Part shown: piece by piece, positions 34,254-46,198 of the stretch | How the letters are laid out: every line of letters starts with the position of its first letter | Position numbering within the stretch: the first letter of the stretch is position 1 | Source of the DNA: Ephemerocybe angulata | Lineage: Eukaryota > Basidiomycota > Agaricomycetes > Agaricales > Psathyrellaceae | NCBI GenBank assembly: GCA_013368325.1 | Contig: JAACJK010000111.1 | Span: 558,001-622,000, forward strand | Length of the DNA stretch: 64,000 bases | Direction: 5' to 3' | Notes under the pieces: model-generated | Databases searched by the model: none | Seen by the model: only the letters and a program-made list of their open reading frames with translations | Told to the model about the DNA's origin: nothing | Program-made: the position numbers and the translations under genes

Positions 34254-34870
34254 TTAGAAAAACGCGATTGGGTTCGTCTCGTTCCCAAATATCTGCTGCA
34301 CGGCATCCCAATGCTCTACAATGCAAGTGCCTTTGAATCGAAAGATGTCGATCACAGCGTAGGTTTCTCCGCCCTTCTCCCTGCCCCCATTCGTGTTCAG
34401 TTTGTAATGGAAAACCCCGTTTCCGTCACCCGATGCAAACGTTCGCAAGTTGCTCCAAGAGAGGCCTGGGTTGGTGTAGAAAGGGATAAAAACTTCAATT
34501 GAATGCTCCCGGCCAGAGCAGGAGAAGAAGGAAGAGTGTTGAACATACTCCCTGCGCAAAGTCACGGTAGAGTGCTAGATGAGCTTCATTTTCACCATCA
34601 TCGGCGCTGCACTGCGAAGGGTACCTACCCAGGTATGTACTTATCGAATGCACCTTGAACATCCCTCTGCTCCAATATAATGCGCGCATAGTCTGCGATC
34701 GCCGCCTCCTGCCTCCTCAAGAGCCCGCGCTTCGGCGCAGTGTAATCGCATACCGCGATCCTGTTTGATCTCGCTCCGACGATCCATGGCCAAGGCCACG
34801 CCTTGATAACTGACGCTTGCACTACAATGACCGATGATAAGAAAATCGGCGCGAGGAGTGCGTATCGCAT
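34254..34870 (-). CDS. Small secreted SnoaL-like (NTF2-fold) protein, paralog 1
   Basis: Two exons on the minus strand joined after AFDKYIPG. The start MRYALLAPIFLSSVIVVQAS is a signal peptide. A short pro-region follows, ending in a dibasic site GLLRRQEAAIADYA, and then the SnoaL-like fold: YVQHSSFFS, EVFIPFYTNPGLSWSNLRTF, VIDIFRFKGTCIVEHWDAVQ and the end GNETNPIAFF. The block 'DIFRF..G.IVEHWD..Q' is the hallmark of predicted SnoaL-like cyclase/condensation proteins, which are usually cytosolic or bacterial. About 180 aa. The frame extends 34 codons upstream, but the second Met starts the hydrophobic signal. Sister genes lie at 35462 and 37534. Function outside the cell is unknown. Confidence 0.82.
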
Positions 34871-35461
34871 GATGATTCGTGTCGCAGGTCGACCGTCGAG
34901 GGGCTTTACGAGATTGGGTACGACATTATCATCTTCGAGGACTGCTTTCTTATCATCGGACGAGGCCTGCAAACCATACTCGAGTTCGAATCTATCCGAT
35001 GATGCTCCTATGGCATACAGCCAGCTAACCTCAGCCAGACGTCATACTGGGAGTTCTTCCGTGACACGCGTTGCAAATATAGACCATGTGAGAAAGTGCC
35101 GTTATCTCGAAGTCGACGGAGGATCGACAAGTCTCTCACAAGACTCACTGTAGCGAGCGCTTCTTCATCTTGCCCATTATTAGTCTGTGAATTGGATTCA
35201 AAGTGTAAGAGTTATAATCACCCGTGATTACAGCCTGGCATAATGGTGTGTGTATTCACAAACAACTCTCTAGGGCGACGCCAATTAGATTCAGGGCGCT
35301 TGATTTAGCGCCCGTCGACTGACTTAGCATATGCATTCACGTTAATAGACCCGTATATTGTTCGTGGTGCTAAAGCAATCCCAAGAAACTCATTGCACTA
35401 CCACTTGGGTCAATTACTCTATTTCTATCTAACTTGTCCGTGGGGTGAAATGGCCGGTGTT
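34871..35461. other. Intergenic between SnoaL-like genes 1 and 2
   Basis: 590 bp, including the promoter of gene 1. Nothing specific recognised. Confidence 0.45.
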
Positions 35462-36042
35462 TCAGAAGAAAGAGTGAGGGTTGGTTTCCTTCCCAGTAAC
35501 CTGCTGCAGCAATTCCCAATGCTCAACAAAGCACGTTCCCTGGAACCTCAGGATGTTGACGCCAGCGAAGGTTCCGTTCAGCCCGCTAGCACCACCAGGG
35601 GGGACATCCACCTGGTAGCGCATGAACGCATGACCGCTTCCAGCATACGTCTTGAGCTTGGAGAAAAATACTTCATTCGCCTTGAAGAATGGAACGAGGT
35701 AGTCGAGGGTGACCTGGCGTCCGTCTCCGGGGTATGAGGGCGCATGCTGGATGTATTGTCTATCATTTCCAAGAGACAAGTCAGTCAGAGCTAATTTTGA
35801 TTAAGGCTCAAGCAGTTGCATACTTACCCTGGGACATATAGATCAAATCCAGTCTGAGGATCCTTCTCGTCCAACATGTAGTGGGCGTAGTCGGCGATAG
35901 CGGCCTCTTGGCGCTTCACCAAGTCCTTGCCAGATGCATGGGGGTCACACCCCTTCGGCTTGGGCTTAGATGGCGTAGCTACAGCACTGGCGGCCACGAC
36001 CAGGACAGAGAGCGCGGCGAAGGAGGAGGTGAAGAAGCGCAT
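35462..36042 (-). CDS. Small secreted SnoaL-like (NTF2-fold) protein, paralog 2
   Basis: Two exons on the minus strand (36042 to about 35830, then about 35774-35462). MRFFTSSFAALSVLVVAASA is a signal peptide. The pro-region KPKPKGCDPHASGKDLVKRQ ends in a Lys-Arg site, followed by EAAIADYAHYMLDEKDPQTG and FDLYVPG at the splice. Exon 2 has YIQHAPSYPGDGRQVTLDYL, VPFFKANEVFFSKLKTYAG and NILRFQGTCFVEHWELLQ, and ends TNPHSFF. It differs from its sisters in having EHWE where they have EHWD, and it lacks the NPIAFF end. The ATG at 36042 was chosen because it opens the signal peptide; a TATAAAA on the minus strand at 36097-36091 lies about 50 bp upstream. The annotation as SnoaL-like rests on the C-terminal motif; catalysis is unproven. 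Confidence 0.84.
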
Positions 36043-37533
36043 GTTTCCTTGGATGAGGATTGCTGCTATTTTCGAGAACCTGGGGGCCCTTTTTATACTC
36101 GATCGGATGTCTATGTTCCTTGCATGGGTTTCTGGGCCTCGGTATACGTCTGAGCTCCGAGGAAGTGTCGCAGGCACAGTCACTCCCTCAACAGCTCAAC
36201 CTTTGTCTGGGCGCCTAGTTGCATTAGTTGATGGTCAACGGCACTTCGTAGGTCGCTTTCATAATGATCGCCTATACGGCAGACTTCTTTTTCGCTTGAA
36301 CCCTTCTGGAGTATCGATCGCCATGGCCCTGTTGCCCACAGACCACTGGTGACATATAACCATAAGCGCCCGGGCTTCAAGCAGACTAGATAGACTGCCC
36401 TGCTCGTTTACCACTCGCTGCGCGCCGTGCTTCAGGGTGAACTCACTATTCCACGCGCCTTGGCATCCGCAAAGCATTCCAAAATTTCATGAAATTTGCG
36501 CTGTCTTGAGCTTTACGAAATCGATCCTTAACATCTCCTGGTTCGCCTCATCTCGCCAATTCGTAGCGAAAGGCTCGGAAGTTCTCGCCTCTTTGCTCGT
36601 AAGCGCTGCGCGGACTTGCAGGTGATTGGCTTCCCACACACCCACTTCATCTTCAATTTCTGTGGGGGTATCGTCGCAATAATCTTCAGAGAATCTGCAG
36701 ACTGACATACAACCGTTCATCCCTGTACATATCGCGAAGCGTTCAGCAAAACTCGACGCCCTCGTCTCTTGATACTGATCATAGCGGCCACTAAGCATTG
36801 GCTCTCAATTCCTGCCACCCCAGTGATCAAAATCTGGCTAGTTCTCTTCGTCTACGTCGAACTTGCCCTGGTCCGCCAAGCCCTACAGAGTTTTATGAAA
36901 CCAAGGTACTATGATAATCCAGCTGCGCTGGGATATGCTCAGGAACTCTGCGCCACTTGAACTCGATCAGCACGGCAGCACCGCGTAAATGAGCGCTCGC
37001 TTGGATGATGGTGGCGATCTTCAAGTTCACCAGTGTGGATCGGTCCCAACCCACGCCACGAGACAGCCTCAAAGTATAATTTGTGGAGAGAAGTTGCAAA
37101 GGGTTGCCTTGTCTGCCCAAGTTACCTACAGGTTTGGATCCCATTGGCAGTCATCAGACTCATCTGCGTGCGATGCCACCAGAATACAACCATTCAGGCC
37201 GCACCTGAGCTGGCATGATGAGTGCTGGTTCGAATATACGACATTCAAGGAGGAAACTGAATAAATCCTCCAATGAGTAGATATCTCTAGACTCTAGTAG
37301 TAGATAGCGGGAGCAAGGAAGTGGCAGCGGCTGTCGGCGCGTATTACGGTATGGAGGGCCTACAGGACGCTCGTCGGGGGCTTTCGTTCACTTGCACCCA
37401 CAACTTCATGATGACGGTCGGTAGGGAAGAGGTGGACGTTTTATAAGCTACAACGCTATAAAGGAGGGCCACAGAGCCTAGATGGCGACAAGGCATTATT
37501 GGATCTTCCCAACGCCCCAGCCTCTTCTCCGAT
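36043..37533. other. Intergenic between divergent SnoaL-like genes 2 and 3
   Basis: 1.5 kb. It holds the TATAAAA of gene 2 (minus, 36091-36097) and a TATAAAG at 37457-37463 about 75 bp upstream of gene 3. Minus-strand ORFs here have no support. Confidence 0.5.
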
Positions 37534-38124
37534 ATGCGTTTCTTCCACAGCACGCTCGCAACGGCCCTGTCCATCCTCGCGTTCGCGAACGTGATGGAAA
37601 CGCTCGCCTCTCCCCCAGTCGGCGCAGTATGTAACCCAAACGCGCCCCCCGGCAACCTCGAGAAGCGCCAACAAGAAGCGCTCGCGGACTTTGCCCGCCT
37701 CTTCCTCGCGCAGAAGAACGTCCAAGCCGCGTTCGACAAGTACATCCCAGGGTAAGCTTACACCTCCTGACCCTTCACATGTCCCAAAGCCGCATTAAAC
37801 TTACGACCTGCTGTATTGTGCTGGCAGGCAATACATCCAACACTCGCCCGCGGTAGCTCAATCCGGGCGCCAAGTCGCCCTCGACTTCCTTATCCCTTCC
37901 TTAGCCGACCCAGGCTTCTCCACCTCCAACCTCAAAGCCTTTGCCGGGGAGGGATACGGCATCCTGCATTACAAGATGAACCTATTCGGCGGATTGGGCG
38001 CGACTGGGGGCATCAGCTTAGCGGTGGCAGATATTTTCCGATTCCAAGGGACGTGCATTGTGGAGCATTGGGACGTTTTGCAGCAGATCCAAGGAAATGA
38101 GGCGAACCCTATCGCATTCTTCTG
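37534..38124 (+). CDS. Small secreted SnoaL-like (NTF2-fold) protein, paralog 3
   Basis: Exons 37534-37751 and 37828-38124, about 171 aa. Signal peptide MRFFHSTLATALSILAFANV, pro-region with CNPNAPPGNLEKRQ ending in Lys-Arg, then QEALADFARLFLAQKNVQAA and FDKYIPG before the intron. Exon 2 reads QYIQHSPAVAQSGRQVALDF, LIPSLADPGFSTSNLKAFAG, then VADIFRFQGTCIVEHWDVLQ and the end GNEANPIAFF. The intron position (after YIPG) is the same in all three paralogs, which supports recent local duplication. TATAAAG lies at 37457. The protein should pass through the secretory pathway and be cut by a Kex2-like protease. SnoaL-like proteins act on small cyclic or polyketide-type molecules, but no biosynthetic genes are nearby, so the role stays open. 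Confidence 0.86.
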
Positions 38125-39079
38125 AAACTTTTCTTTTCTTCGGCGTTACGATGGAGTTTAAATAAAGGGATCCTTTGCCTTTCATTATGGTGTTAGGCGA
38201 TGGATAACAAGTCGCTGGTCGGGGCTTTCGTCCTGATATTCAGCACTGATGACCGAGATAAGAAGGTCAGTTTCCCAGCCATACTCTCGAAGTACCTTTC
38301 ACGGAAGCCCGACCGCACTCGGACGAGAGATAAGCGCAAACTTTTCCAGGTGAAACAGATAATGGGCGTCTTGGCAAAAACGCAATTCCTTCGAGGCCTC
38401 ACGCCACAACGCTGCTTGAAGAGAGTAATAGAATTGATCCATTAAGCCAAGAAAATATCATACTTTTCCAAGCGTGCGTATCTACCTGAGAAGGAACCTT
38501 GTCAATGTCATAAAGCGAGAGCGCAGAAAGGCAACATCAGACCCATTAGAGAAAAACCACAAGACCCTAAAATAAAAACGAGGCCTTATGATCGGCCAGA
38601 GGAAAGCATTACATGCACGAGCGCCTAGGTACATACGTACACCTGAGGCCTAGCAAGGTCCAGAGCAGGTAGCAAGTAGCAGTGCTAAGCAGAGCGTGGT
38701 AATCATGATGAAGAGAAACAGAGAAGATGCGAAGAAAGAAATGGTGACGGCACTAGTCTACATGATAGATAAGGAGAAATTGTATCCAGGTAAGGGACGA
38801 AGAGGAACAGGAACAGGAGAATATGATACACGATTATAATAAGCGAACCAACGGTCGATGGAGAACCGAGATACGAAAGCAATAGAATGAAAGAGAGAAA
38901 GAAAACAGAAAAAATTGCCCAGACACGGCGTCCAGCCCCGCCGAGCTTCGATACTACCGCACCCGACGAGCTCTCATAAACACGACCAGACCCGACGATC
39001 CCGAGTCCCGGCGGCACGTCTCGATGCCCTGATATAAACTGGCCATGGATCGGCGAAACCTCCTCCAAGGTCGCTCGCT
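38125..39079. other. Intergenic, likely 3' ends of two convergent genes
   Basis: 950 bp. It includes a purine-rich stretch (38700-38920), which on the minus strand is pyrimidine-rich and probably the 3' untranslated region of the following gene. The 121-codon minus ORF at 38703-39068 is a by-product of that low-complexity sequence. Confidence 0.45.
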
Positions 39080-40654
39080 CTAAGCTCTAGGGACCAATAT
39101 GGGACTCGAGCGTGGATCATACCCCTGCTGACCCCTCGTCTTCTGCTTCACACTCTGCTGACCGCAAAACGAGCCGCGGCGTTGAGGAGAAGTCGACAGC
39201 GACGGGGAGGTCGAGGCCCCTGGAGCCGGAGAATTCGAAGCCTGCGGCGTAGCGCGCTTAAAGCGCACCGGGGCGTGGAGCCCAACGAATGGGGATTCCG
39301 GTTCTGTCGGCGGAAGGGGGATTCGATGTGTGAGGGTCGGTGAAGGAGATGTGGAAGGAGGAGGCGTGGGGAGACCGTTCGAGGTGATGGACGAGGGGGA
39401 GCTGGGGCTCGAGCTGGACCTCGTCGGACTCGAGAGGGGTGAGACGGGTTGGGGTTGGCGGATAGGCGATGACGGCTTGGCAGGTTCCTCGTCCTCGTCG
39501 TCGGACCCATCCAGGTCGATCTCAATGCCATTCACGACAATAACGTTCTTGGCCTTCTTCGGTTTCGATGGGGCAGGAGGGGGAGAGGGAATTGTATAGA
39601 CAGGCTTGAATGCTGGGTTGCTCCGGCCGAATCCTGTAGCCTTGTTCGACTCGAAGGGGAATGGGGGCTGGGGCACCTGGGCCAGTTTCATGTTCTGCAT
39701 GGCAGAGCTGAGGCTGCGAGGAAAGGAGTCGGCATCGTGATCTGGGTATGTAGGATGATAGGTATCGGGTTTCCGTTTCGGCGGGGGCAGCTGGAAGTAG
39801 GGCGGCTCCACGGAGCAAGTCGAGGCCTGCGACATCGGACTACTACTATCGAGGGACGCGTTGGTAAGGGATGGAGTAGGGGGGCCTGAGCGATCTGAAC
39901 GAGCATCTGGGGAGGGAGTCCGTGATCTAGTTGAATTCAGTGTCGGCGACGTCTGCCCAGCCGTCGGGGTGTCTAATAGGGGCAAAAATGCGAACCGCGG
40001 CTTCTGTCTAGGTACTTGCTGGCGATTGGGAAAGAGTGAGCTCCGGGGAGGGTGCAAGGCAGCGTCAAAGCTTGGAAGGGGAGGTGATGTGGGCTCCAAC
40101 GTCTGGCGGCCACTAGGGCTAAAGGACATCCAGCTGGAGTTTCCCGTCGTCGGCGAGGTTGTTGGCGACGGGGTTGCGGGCGATTGTGGATTCGGCGCCG
40201 ACGACGACTCCGGTAGCAAGGGCAGAAGTCCAATGGGGACACCCTTGAGATACTGTCTGCCTGCCCGCCCAGAAATGTGGTCCGCCGGTTGGTCTGCTCG
40301 AGGCAACGATCTCTGGATCTCTTTGAGCTCCAGTAAATCTCTACACATCGTTGCATTAGTTTTTCCCCTTCGAAACGATTTGCACAGGTAGGAAAGCACG
40401 CCGGGTGTGGGCGAGACAGACCAGCCGCCGCCAGCGGGCTCCAAAGTCGGACGACAAGAAACTCACTGGTACGACAGCTTTCTCGACGGTTCCATGGGCG
40501 TTCTGTCCCATTCGTCGGCGATGAAGACAGTCTCGAGAGACCCTTCCTCGAAAGAAACGCATTTCCGCGAGCACATTGCTGGTCGATGCACGTCGCACAC
40601 CGGTCCTTGCGGGATGCGGGGGGTGGACGGATTCGACTTCAAGCAGCCCCTCAT
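39080..40654 (-). CDS. Disordered protein with PP1-docking (RVxF-type) motif
   Basis: Two exons on the minus strand: 40654 to about 40467 and about 40344-39080, about 480 aa. The N-terminus MRGCLKSNPSTPRIPQGPVC leads into SRKCVSFEEGSLETVFIADE; K-C-V-S-F fits the K/R-x-V-x-F docking motif of protein phosphatase 1, followed by an acidic patch as in many PP1 regulators. The sequence WDRTPMEPSRKLSYQDLLEL then KEIQRSLPRADQP and YLKGVPIGLLPL forms the one conserved ordered block. The rest is Pro/Ser-rich and disordered, with NVIVVNGIEIDLDGSDDEDE in the middle and VGLHAPVRFKRATPQ near the end. No enzymatic domain. I infer a regulatory subunit or scaffold for PP1; the conserved block is recalled from uncharacterised Agaricomycete proteins. 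Confidence 0.72.
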
Positions 40655-43600
40655 TATGGAAGTGGTGGTGGCACGTCTACTGTGGAATACCCCGTCGACA
40701 CGAAACGCCGGAACCCAGGAAGTCTAGGATGAGAGGAGGATGGAATTGGAGGTCTGACAGGAAGAGACAGGTTCTTGCAGTGGGGGGATTAAATTGTATC
40801 TGGGAAAAAGCAGCATGGGTCACTTGAGCGACAAAATAAGACAACGAGTCAACTGCCGTATACAACGCCTCCATGATGGCGCCCCGATCACCTCCGTTAT
40901 TCCGTCTCCGTCCGGCGGGGCTGTGGAATCGCATTCCGCCCAGATAATTTAGTCAATATCGCACCTGGAATCGATGTTCGTTCTCTACTAACTTTCCAGC
41001 TCATCTCTCATACTTTCCAGAGCCCAAAGCCTTGAAAATGGCTCAAAGACATAGGCAAATACCCCTGTAAGTTGCGGCATGCATTCCGCATAAGGTTTTC
41101 ACGTGCCTTAACAAAAGCCCCTACCACACGATGTCTTGGCATGCCAGGCATGGCACCAAGCGAGCATCTCAGTTGTAAGGGTCATGATGACCAGATATTC
41201 CCCTCCAGGAGCCTATCACACTCCCAGACATTTGTCGGTAGGGTCGGTACGTAGGCGTTAAATCAATGCCCCCCTCTAGAACGGCCGGCTGCTCGCCGGT
41301 AAACGAGCGAAATTCGGAGCTTAGAAGGGGCTGGATATGGAAAGGCAGAAGAACAGCGTCACATCAATGCGCTGGACAGATGGCGAATACACCGCAGGAG
41401 CCGCAAGGCTGAGAAGCAGCGCTACTTTAGCAACTTGCCAACAGTAAATTTTTATTGCCATTCGCAACCAGGTTCGACGCACTCATGCCACCGTAGTTCT
41501 GCCGCTCTCGGGTAGTGGAGGATAGGTGACCGTTCACCCCTTTACTCGGTCGGGTGGCTTGGAGGAAGTTACAGTAGTGGTAGGACCATGGATGTTGCTC
41601 GAAAGAGCAATCTCTCACAGTGACATGCCAAGTGTGTAAGCTGTCGAGACAGTTCTCGCCTGACAAGTCGTAAATGCGCAGGAATGAACTATTACTATTG
41701 GCGCTACCTACTATCCAACCTCTCTAATTCCGGTCAAGGAGGAGCGACAGCAATCTCGGACCGCCCGAGCTGCATGATGCTCAATTGTTCCTATCGGCCG
41801 CTTGCACCGTGCATTAAAATAGGCATTTCACCGCAGACCTTTCGAAGCTTAACCTTCTGCTTCTCAATGCGATCTGCGACATTCTGACCTTACAAATAGG
41901 ACGGGCAAACCAACAGCCTTATAATGATCACAGCAGATGCTGTTGTGGGCGTCTAAGGGCGCTTATATATGTCTGCCCGACGCCGAGTCACAGACAGCCC
42001 CCATCACGCTCCATCACGTCGGTCGGACCTCCGGCGGCATGGCCACACGAGCGCCGTTGCTCGTCGCATCCGCGGCGAAGCTCCGTACCCCGCTTCTCCC
42101 ATCAAGTTACCGGTTACCGGGTGTGTCGCCGGACCTTCCCCTTGTGACCTTCCCGCTGCCAGCCAGCTTCGTAAATATCGTGGCGACCTCCCGGCGCACC
42201 AAATTATGGGGAGTTCTTGACATCTTTTACCTCACACATGCATGATTGAAACAGGAGTGGGAAGTGGGGTGGCAGGGTGCGGGGTAATGCGTCACTGCGC
42301 TGGCTTGGCAGGTGGAAAAGTGTGGGGATGACATGAGGGGTGCGCCTCATGACGGAGGAGAGAATCATCGTGTGTACAAAACCTTCCAGTGCTCTTGTGG
42401 TGTCGAAACTGGGGAATTCTGAAAGAATATTTAGGTTTAGGTCACCAAATGTTCGGATGAAGGCTTAACCCGACCAATTTACCGTGCAGCCGCACTAGGG
42501 AGGATGAAGGAAGATTTTCAGTAGAATCGTCAGGTACTTCGTAATGTAGTTCTGATTTACACATAGCTCCGGTGCTCCATTATTGCCAGTCGTTTGCTGT
42601 CGCCTCAAGGCCGTTCATTTGGCTTGTTTTCTCTCATATCCGATGGGGACGACGCTTCGAATGGATGTGGCATCGCGGCATTCGAAGCCGAACACTCGAC
42701 ATCGGTCAGTTATCATCTGCGTAGGCGCACTTCGGCTTACCCCTACTACATAGCTGTTAGGTCCCGAGATAGTGCATGCCAAGTAGCTGATAGTAAGTAG
42801 TGCAAAGTGGCATACTACTGCAGAAACTTTCGGCGCACAACGGATCCGATCGACCTTGTCTTCTCGTCGTTTTACTCGGGCTCGTGCGATCCATATCAAA
42901 GCTGCAAAGGGCCCTTAGTACTCATTTCCGTTTCTTCCTACTTAGCTATTACCTGGGGCAAGTAAAAATATCTTCCCTGGATCATATAGGTACTTCTTCG
43001 TATAGTCTCGTCCTCAGAATCACGTATTCTTTGCATTGCAGCTCACCTTGCCGGGCTTCAGACCTAATAACGCGAACCATTACTTTCAGTGCTCTTCATC
43101 TTTTATAGTTTAGCGGCTAGCCCGACAGACGAGCATGAAAAACAGGGACATTGCTGAAAGCGAAACTCGTATTCGTCACATTCCCAGGACGCGTTTCACC
43201 ACTGCCCTCATAGTTTCACGTCGAGAACACATACTTATCTTCCTTCATTTCTGAATGTCTACCCGCCTTACCCCAGCGAAGGGAAACTCGGGAGTGACGT
43301 AATATTGTGGCAACACCTCAGGGATGCCTCTCACATCGAAGCCCGGCTTGTGAGAAGAAAGACGCATGCAAGGCGTCTAGCCCTGGTCGAGAGAATAAGT
43401 CCCCAGGGCTCGAAGTGAATGTAAGTCATACCTTATCGTTTCCCGGTGAGACTGCTTCCCGTGCACATTTAAACGGAAGCGCAAAAGGAACCAGAATCGC
43501 CATTGTGAAAGTCACTAGTCTAATGTGACCTGCGTATCGCAACACGAGGGAGACTCTTACCTCGATAGGCGAGCTCTCCACTGCTAGTCATAGGAAGCAT

Positions 43601-45940
43601 GACCAAGTATCTATGTCGATCAAGAATTCTGAATGACTTCCCCACAATAATCTGAATGGGTGTCTTCCGTCTATTCAAGGGCAATGGAAGTCAGCTGTCC
43701 TACCCCGCATGACGATCTGCTTCGTAGCTGTCCGCTTCTGTCCGGTGTGCTTTCTCACGACCATTCAGTAATCAGGATTAACGATGGTCTCCCGAGTGTC
43801 TGGATGCATATGTTGCAGCACGTATCAATAGGTTGCTCGGCTTGCACAGTCCCGTTGTCTCCTCCAGTACGTCTCGCTGTGGACTGTTGTATTGAATACA
43901 GCGGCTAAACCGTATGAACTGGGTGCGCAAGCCCTGCCCCATTGTATCGGTGCGTGGTTTCTCTGTATCATGACCTTCTGCCGCATTTCTCCCCACGATT
44001 AGATTAGGCCTTCTACGTTTTGTCAAATTCAACAGGCGACATTTTGCCATAATCCTAGGAATACAGGCAATCGGCTGGAGACATGGCGTCCCCCTACACA
44101 GCTGGAGACCTCACCCATAACCTAGCATGCTGATAACTATGGCGATCAATTGCGGAGTTGACGGTTTCGACTTCCGGTCCTTCGGGGTATGCTAAGCGCC
44201 GGTCTCTCAACGAGCGCTAAGCATTTTGGAAGCCTTGTGGAGACTTTCGCAATATTTCACTGGTCGCACGTGCCGTACAAAATTATGCCCTAGAGTATTT
44301 CCTCTCGAAACTGGGGTCTGGACAGGTGATACGGCTTCTTTCGCATCAGCGAGCAGTCTTTTTTGACTATCTCGTAATTGAGAACCGGCGAATGCCTTTC
44401 CGTGACAAAAGGTTGCGCATGCAAGCTTCTCCCCGACGTTATCGCCTCACTAGCATCTCAAACACACTCTGAGAGATGATATGCCACTCGCTGTAGAATA
44501 AATATCCTGCTAGCCAGAACCGCAGCAACTCTGGTCTCCAATACCTGACAAGCCTCATGCACCTCGAGCGGCGCACGGAGTAACAATACCGATCATTTGC
44601 TCTGGGCGAGGTGATGGGCGCTCGGATTTGAAGCTCTGCCACCCAGGGTTCCTCGGTTTAACCACTAGCACCCATTGGATTATCCCTCATCCTCGTGTAC
44701 AATCGCAGATCTCAGCGGTACGTGCTCAAAACACGACCTCTCCCTCCCACCGGATATCAAACATAATCTCAATTTTGGTAGAACACCGATACCTTTCCCC
44801 ACACACCCGCATCCGCCTGTCTCAGTGAGACTCAACCGAATTGGACAATGGCAGCTCCTGGCAGCTCCCTCCTGGCTTATCGCAATTCTCACAGACCCTG
44901 AATAAGTCTATTTGGCAGCATGCCCCCTTACGGCTACATCCATGAAAGTAACTGTACCCGCCATATTGATAGTGCCACCTTCACAAGCTCTGTGTTCACT
45001 ACACACATATGTAGACAACGTAGGTATTGCTCGTTTCAGGTGCTAAGTTACGACTTGGCGTCGCTCCTCTCAGGACTTAGGGGCAAGCCAGGACCGGTGT
45101 GTCGAAGGCGGCGAAGAGTCTGGTTGGACTGTTAGAATCTGCTGACAGGGGTTGAACCGTGAACGTACAGACGTGAGAGAAGGTCATGTTCCCCCACACT
45201 TCAATCTACGTAGTGCTCATTTTTACGCCAATGTAGAAGGTCTGTCATATGAACTTAATCTTGAGCGAAACTGTTCCGAGAGAACCGTGTCAGTGTCTTG
45301 GTGCAAACCGTGGAGCACATCCCTTTGGCAGCGTGTCCCCGTTCTTATAGAGTATACGGAGCTGTCGATATGGAACTGACACTGGCTCTGAGACGCTGGA
45401 GACATCTCCGGAGTAACATATGGTGTAGCAGTCGGAGTAGGGCTTGACTTTCGCTTGACTTCGACTTGAACATGGGTACTCAGCTAATTAACCATCGGAT
45501 CGTCGCAACCGTCAGGTTTACACTAGTCTACAGACCCGTTAAGCATCCTTTTTCGCCGCTAAAGAGCGCTGAATGCCCATTACATCGGGCCAACAGCACT
45601 AATCGCCCACTCGCCTCATTTCGTCCTGACATGGTGGCAGGAATGGTCGGCCTTTGGGTATACTCCATATCACCCACTTACATAGTGCAGTGTCTTGACA
45701 ATGACACCCGCTGTAACCGCAATGCCGCTAACGAACACACATTTTCCCATCGACCCTCCCCTCGACATGTGCGAGACCTCGTTCGAGGTGATTATGTAGT
45801 GACACTTCACCCCATGCACATGTGCATTTACAAGGGTGCGGCGCTCGGCGTCCGCAGATGCTGCTTACTTACTGAGTACTGAGCGTGCCATGAGGGGTTG
45901 CATGGAGCCGCAGCCTAGAGCTCGCAGGCTGGGAAGGCTA
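40655..45940. other. 5.3 kb gene-poor region
   Basis: Only short ORFs (up to about 138 codons) in all six frames, with no motif or plausible exon chain. Around 41960-42190 the sequence is more GC-rich after a CTTATATATG element, but the two overlapping ORFs there encode nothing I recognise. No tRNA, rRNA or tandem repeat found. It may be decayed transposon or plain intergenic DNA. Confidence 0.5.
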
Positions 45941-45949
45941 CGTGATCTT
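45941..45949. repeat. Left 9-bp target-site duplication
   Basis: CGTGATCTT immediately before the left terminal repeat; the identical 9 bases follow the right terminal repeat at 48974-48982. Confidence 0.8.
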
Positions 45950-46128
45950 TAGTCTCGGCTTTCCCATCCTCTCCCGATTGGGATCATCCCAAAATGGATT
46001 CCCCATCGTGAGAGTCTGGGGTCTTTCTCTATCAAGGGAGGGTCGACCTTCGGTCACGTCGGACACCGTCGGAGATGGCCCGAACATATTACTAAGCTAA
46101 TTTCGAGCTCGCCGCGTCGTCGCGTCGA
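45950..46128 (+). repeat. Left terminal inverted repeat (179 bp)
   Basis: Matches the right end in reverse complement without mismatch over 45950-46030 (81 bp) and 46031-46128 (98 bp), apart from a 4-bp ATCC difference and the nested insertion at the junction on the right. The inner end lies 70 bp before the helicase ATG, so it probably holds the helicase promoter. Confidence 0.88.
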
Positions 46129-46198
46129 CGTGCTTTCTCTCTTATATCATCCACTATTCTACATATGACCCTCCTATTCTAATAAAACTCTCGTTTCT

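Noticed and set aside
38703..39068. Minus-strand ORF with an apparent hydrophobic segment
   Set aside because: The 'membrane' residues come from a pyrimidine-rich stretch typical of a 3' untranslated region after the gene ending at 39080.
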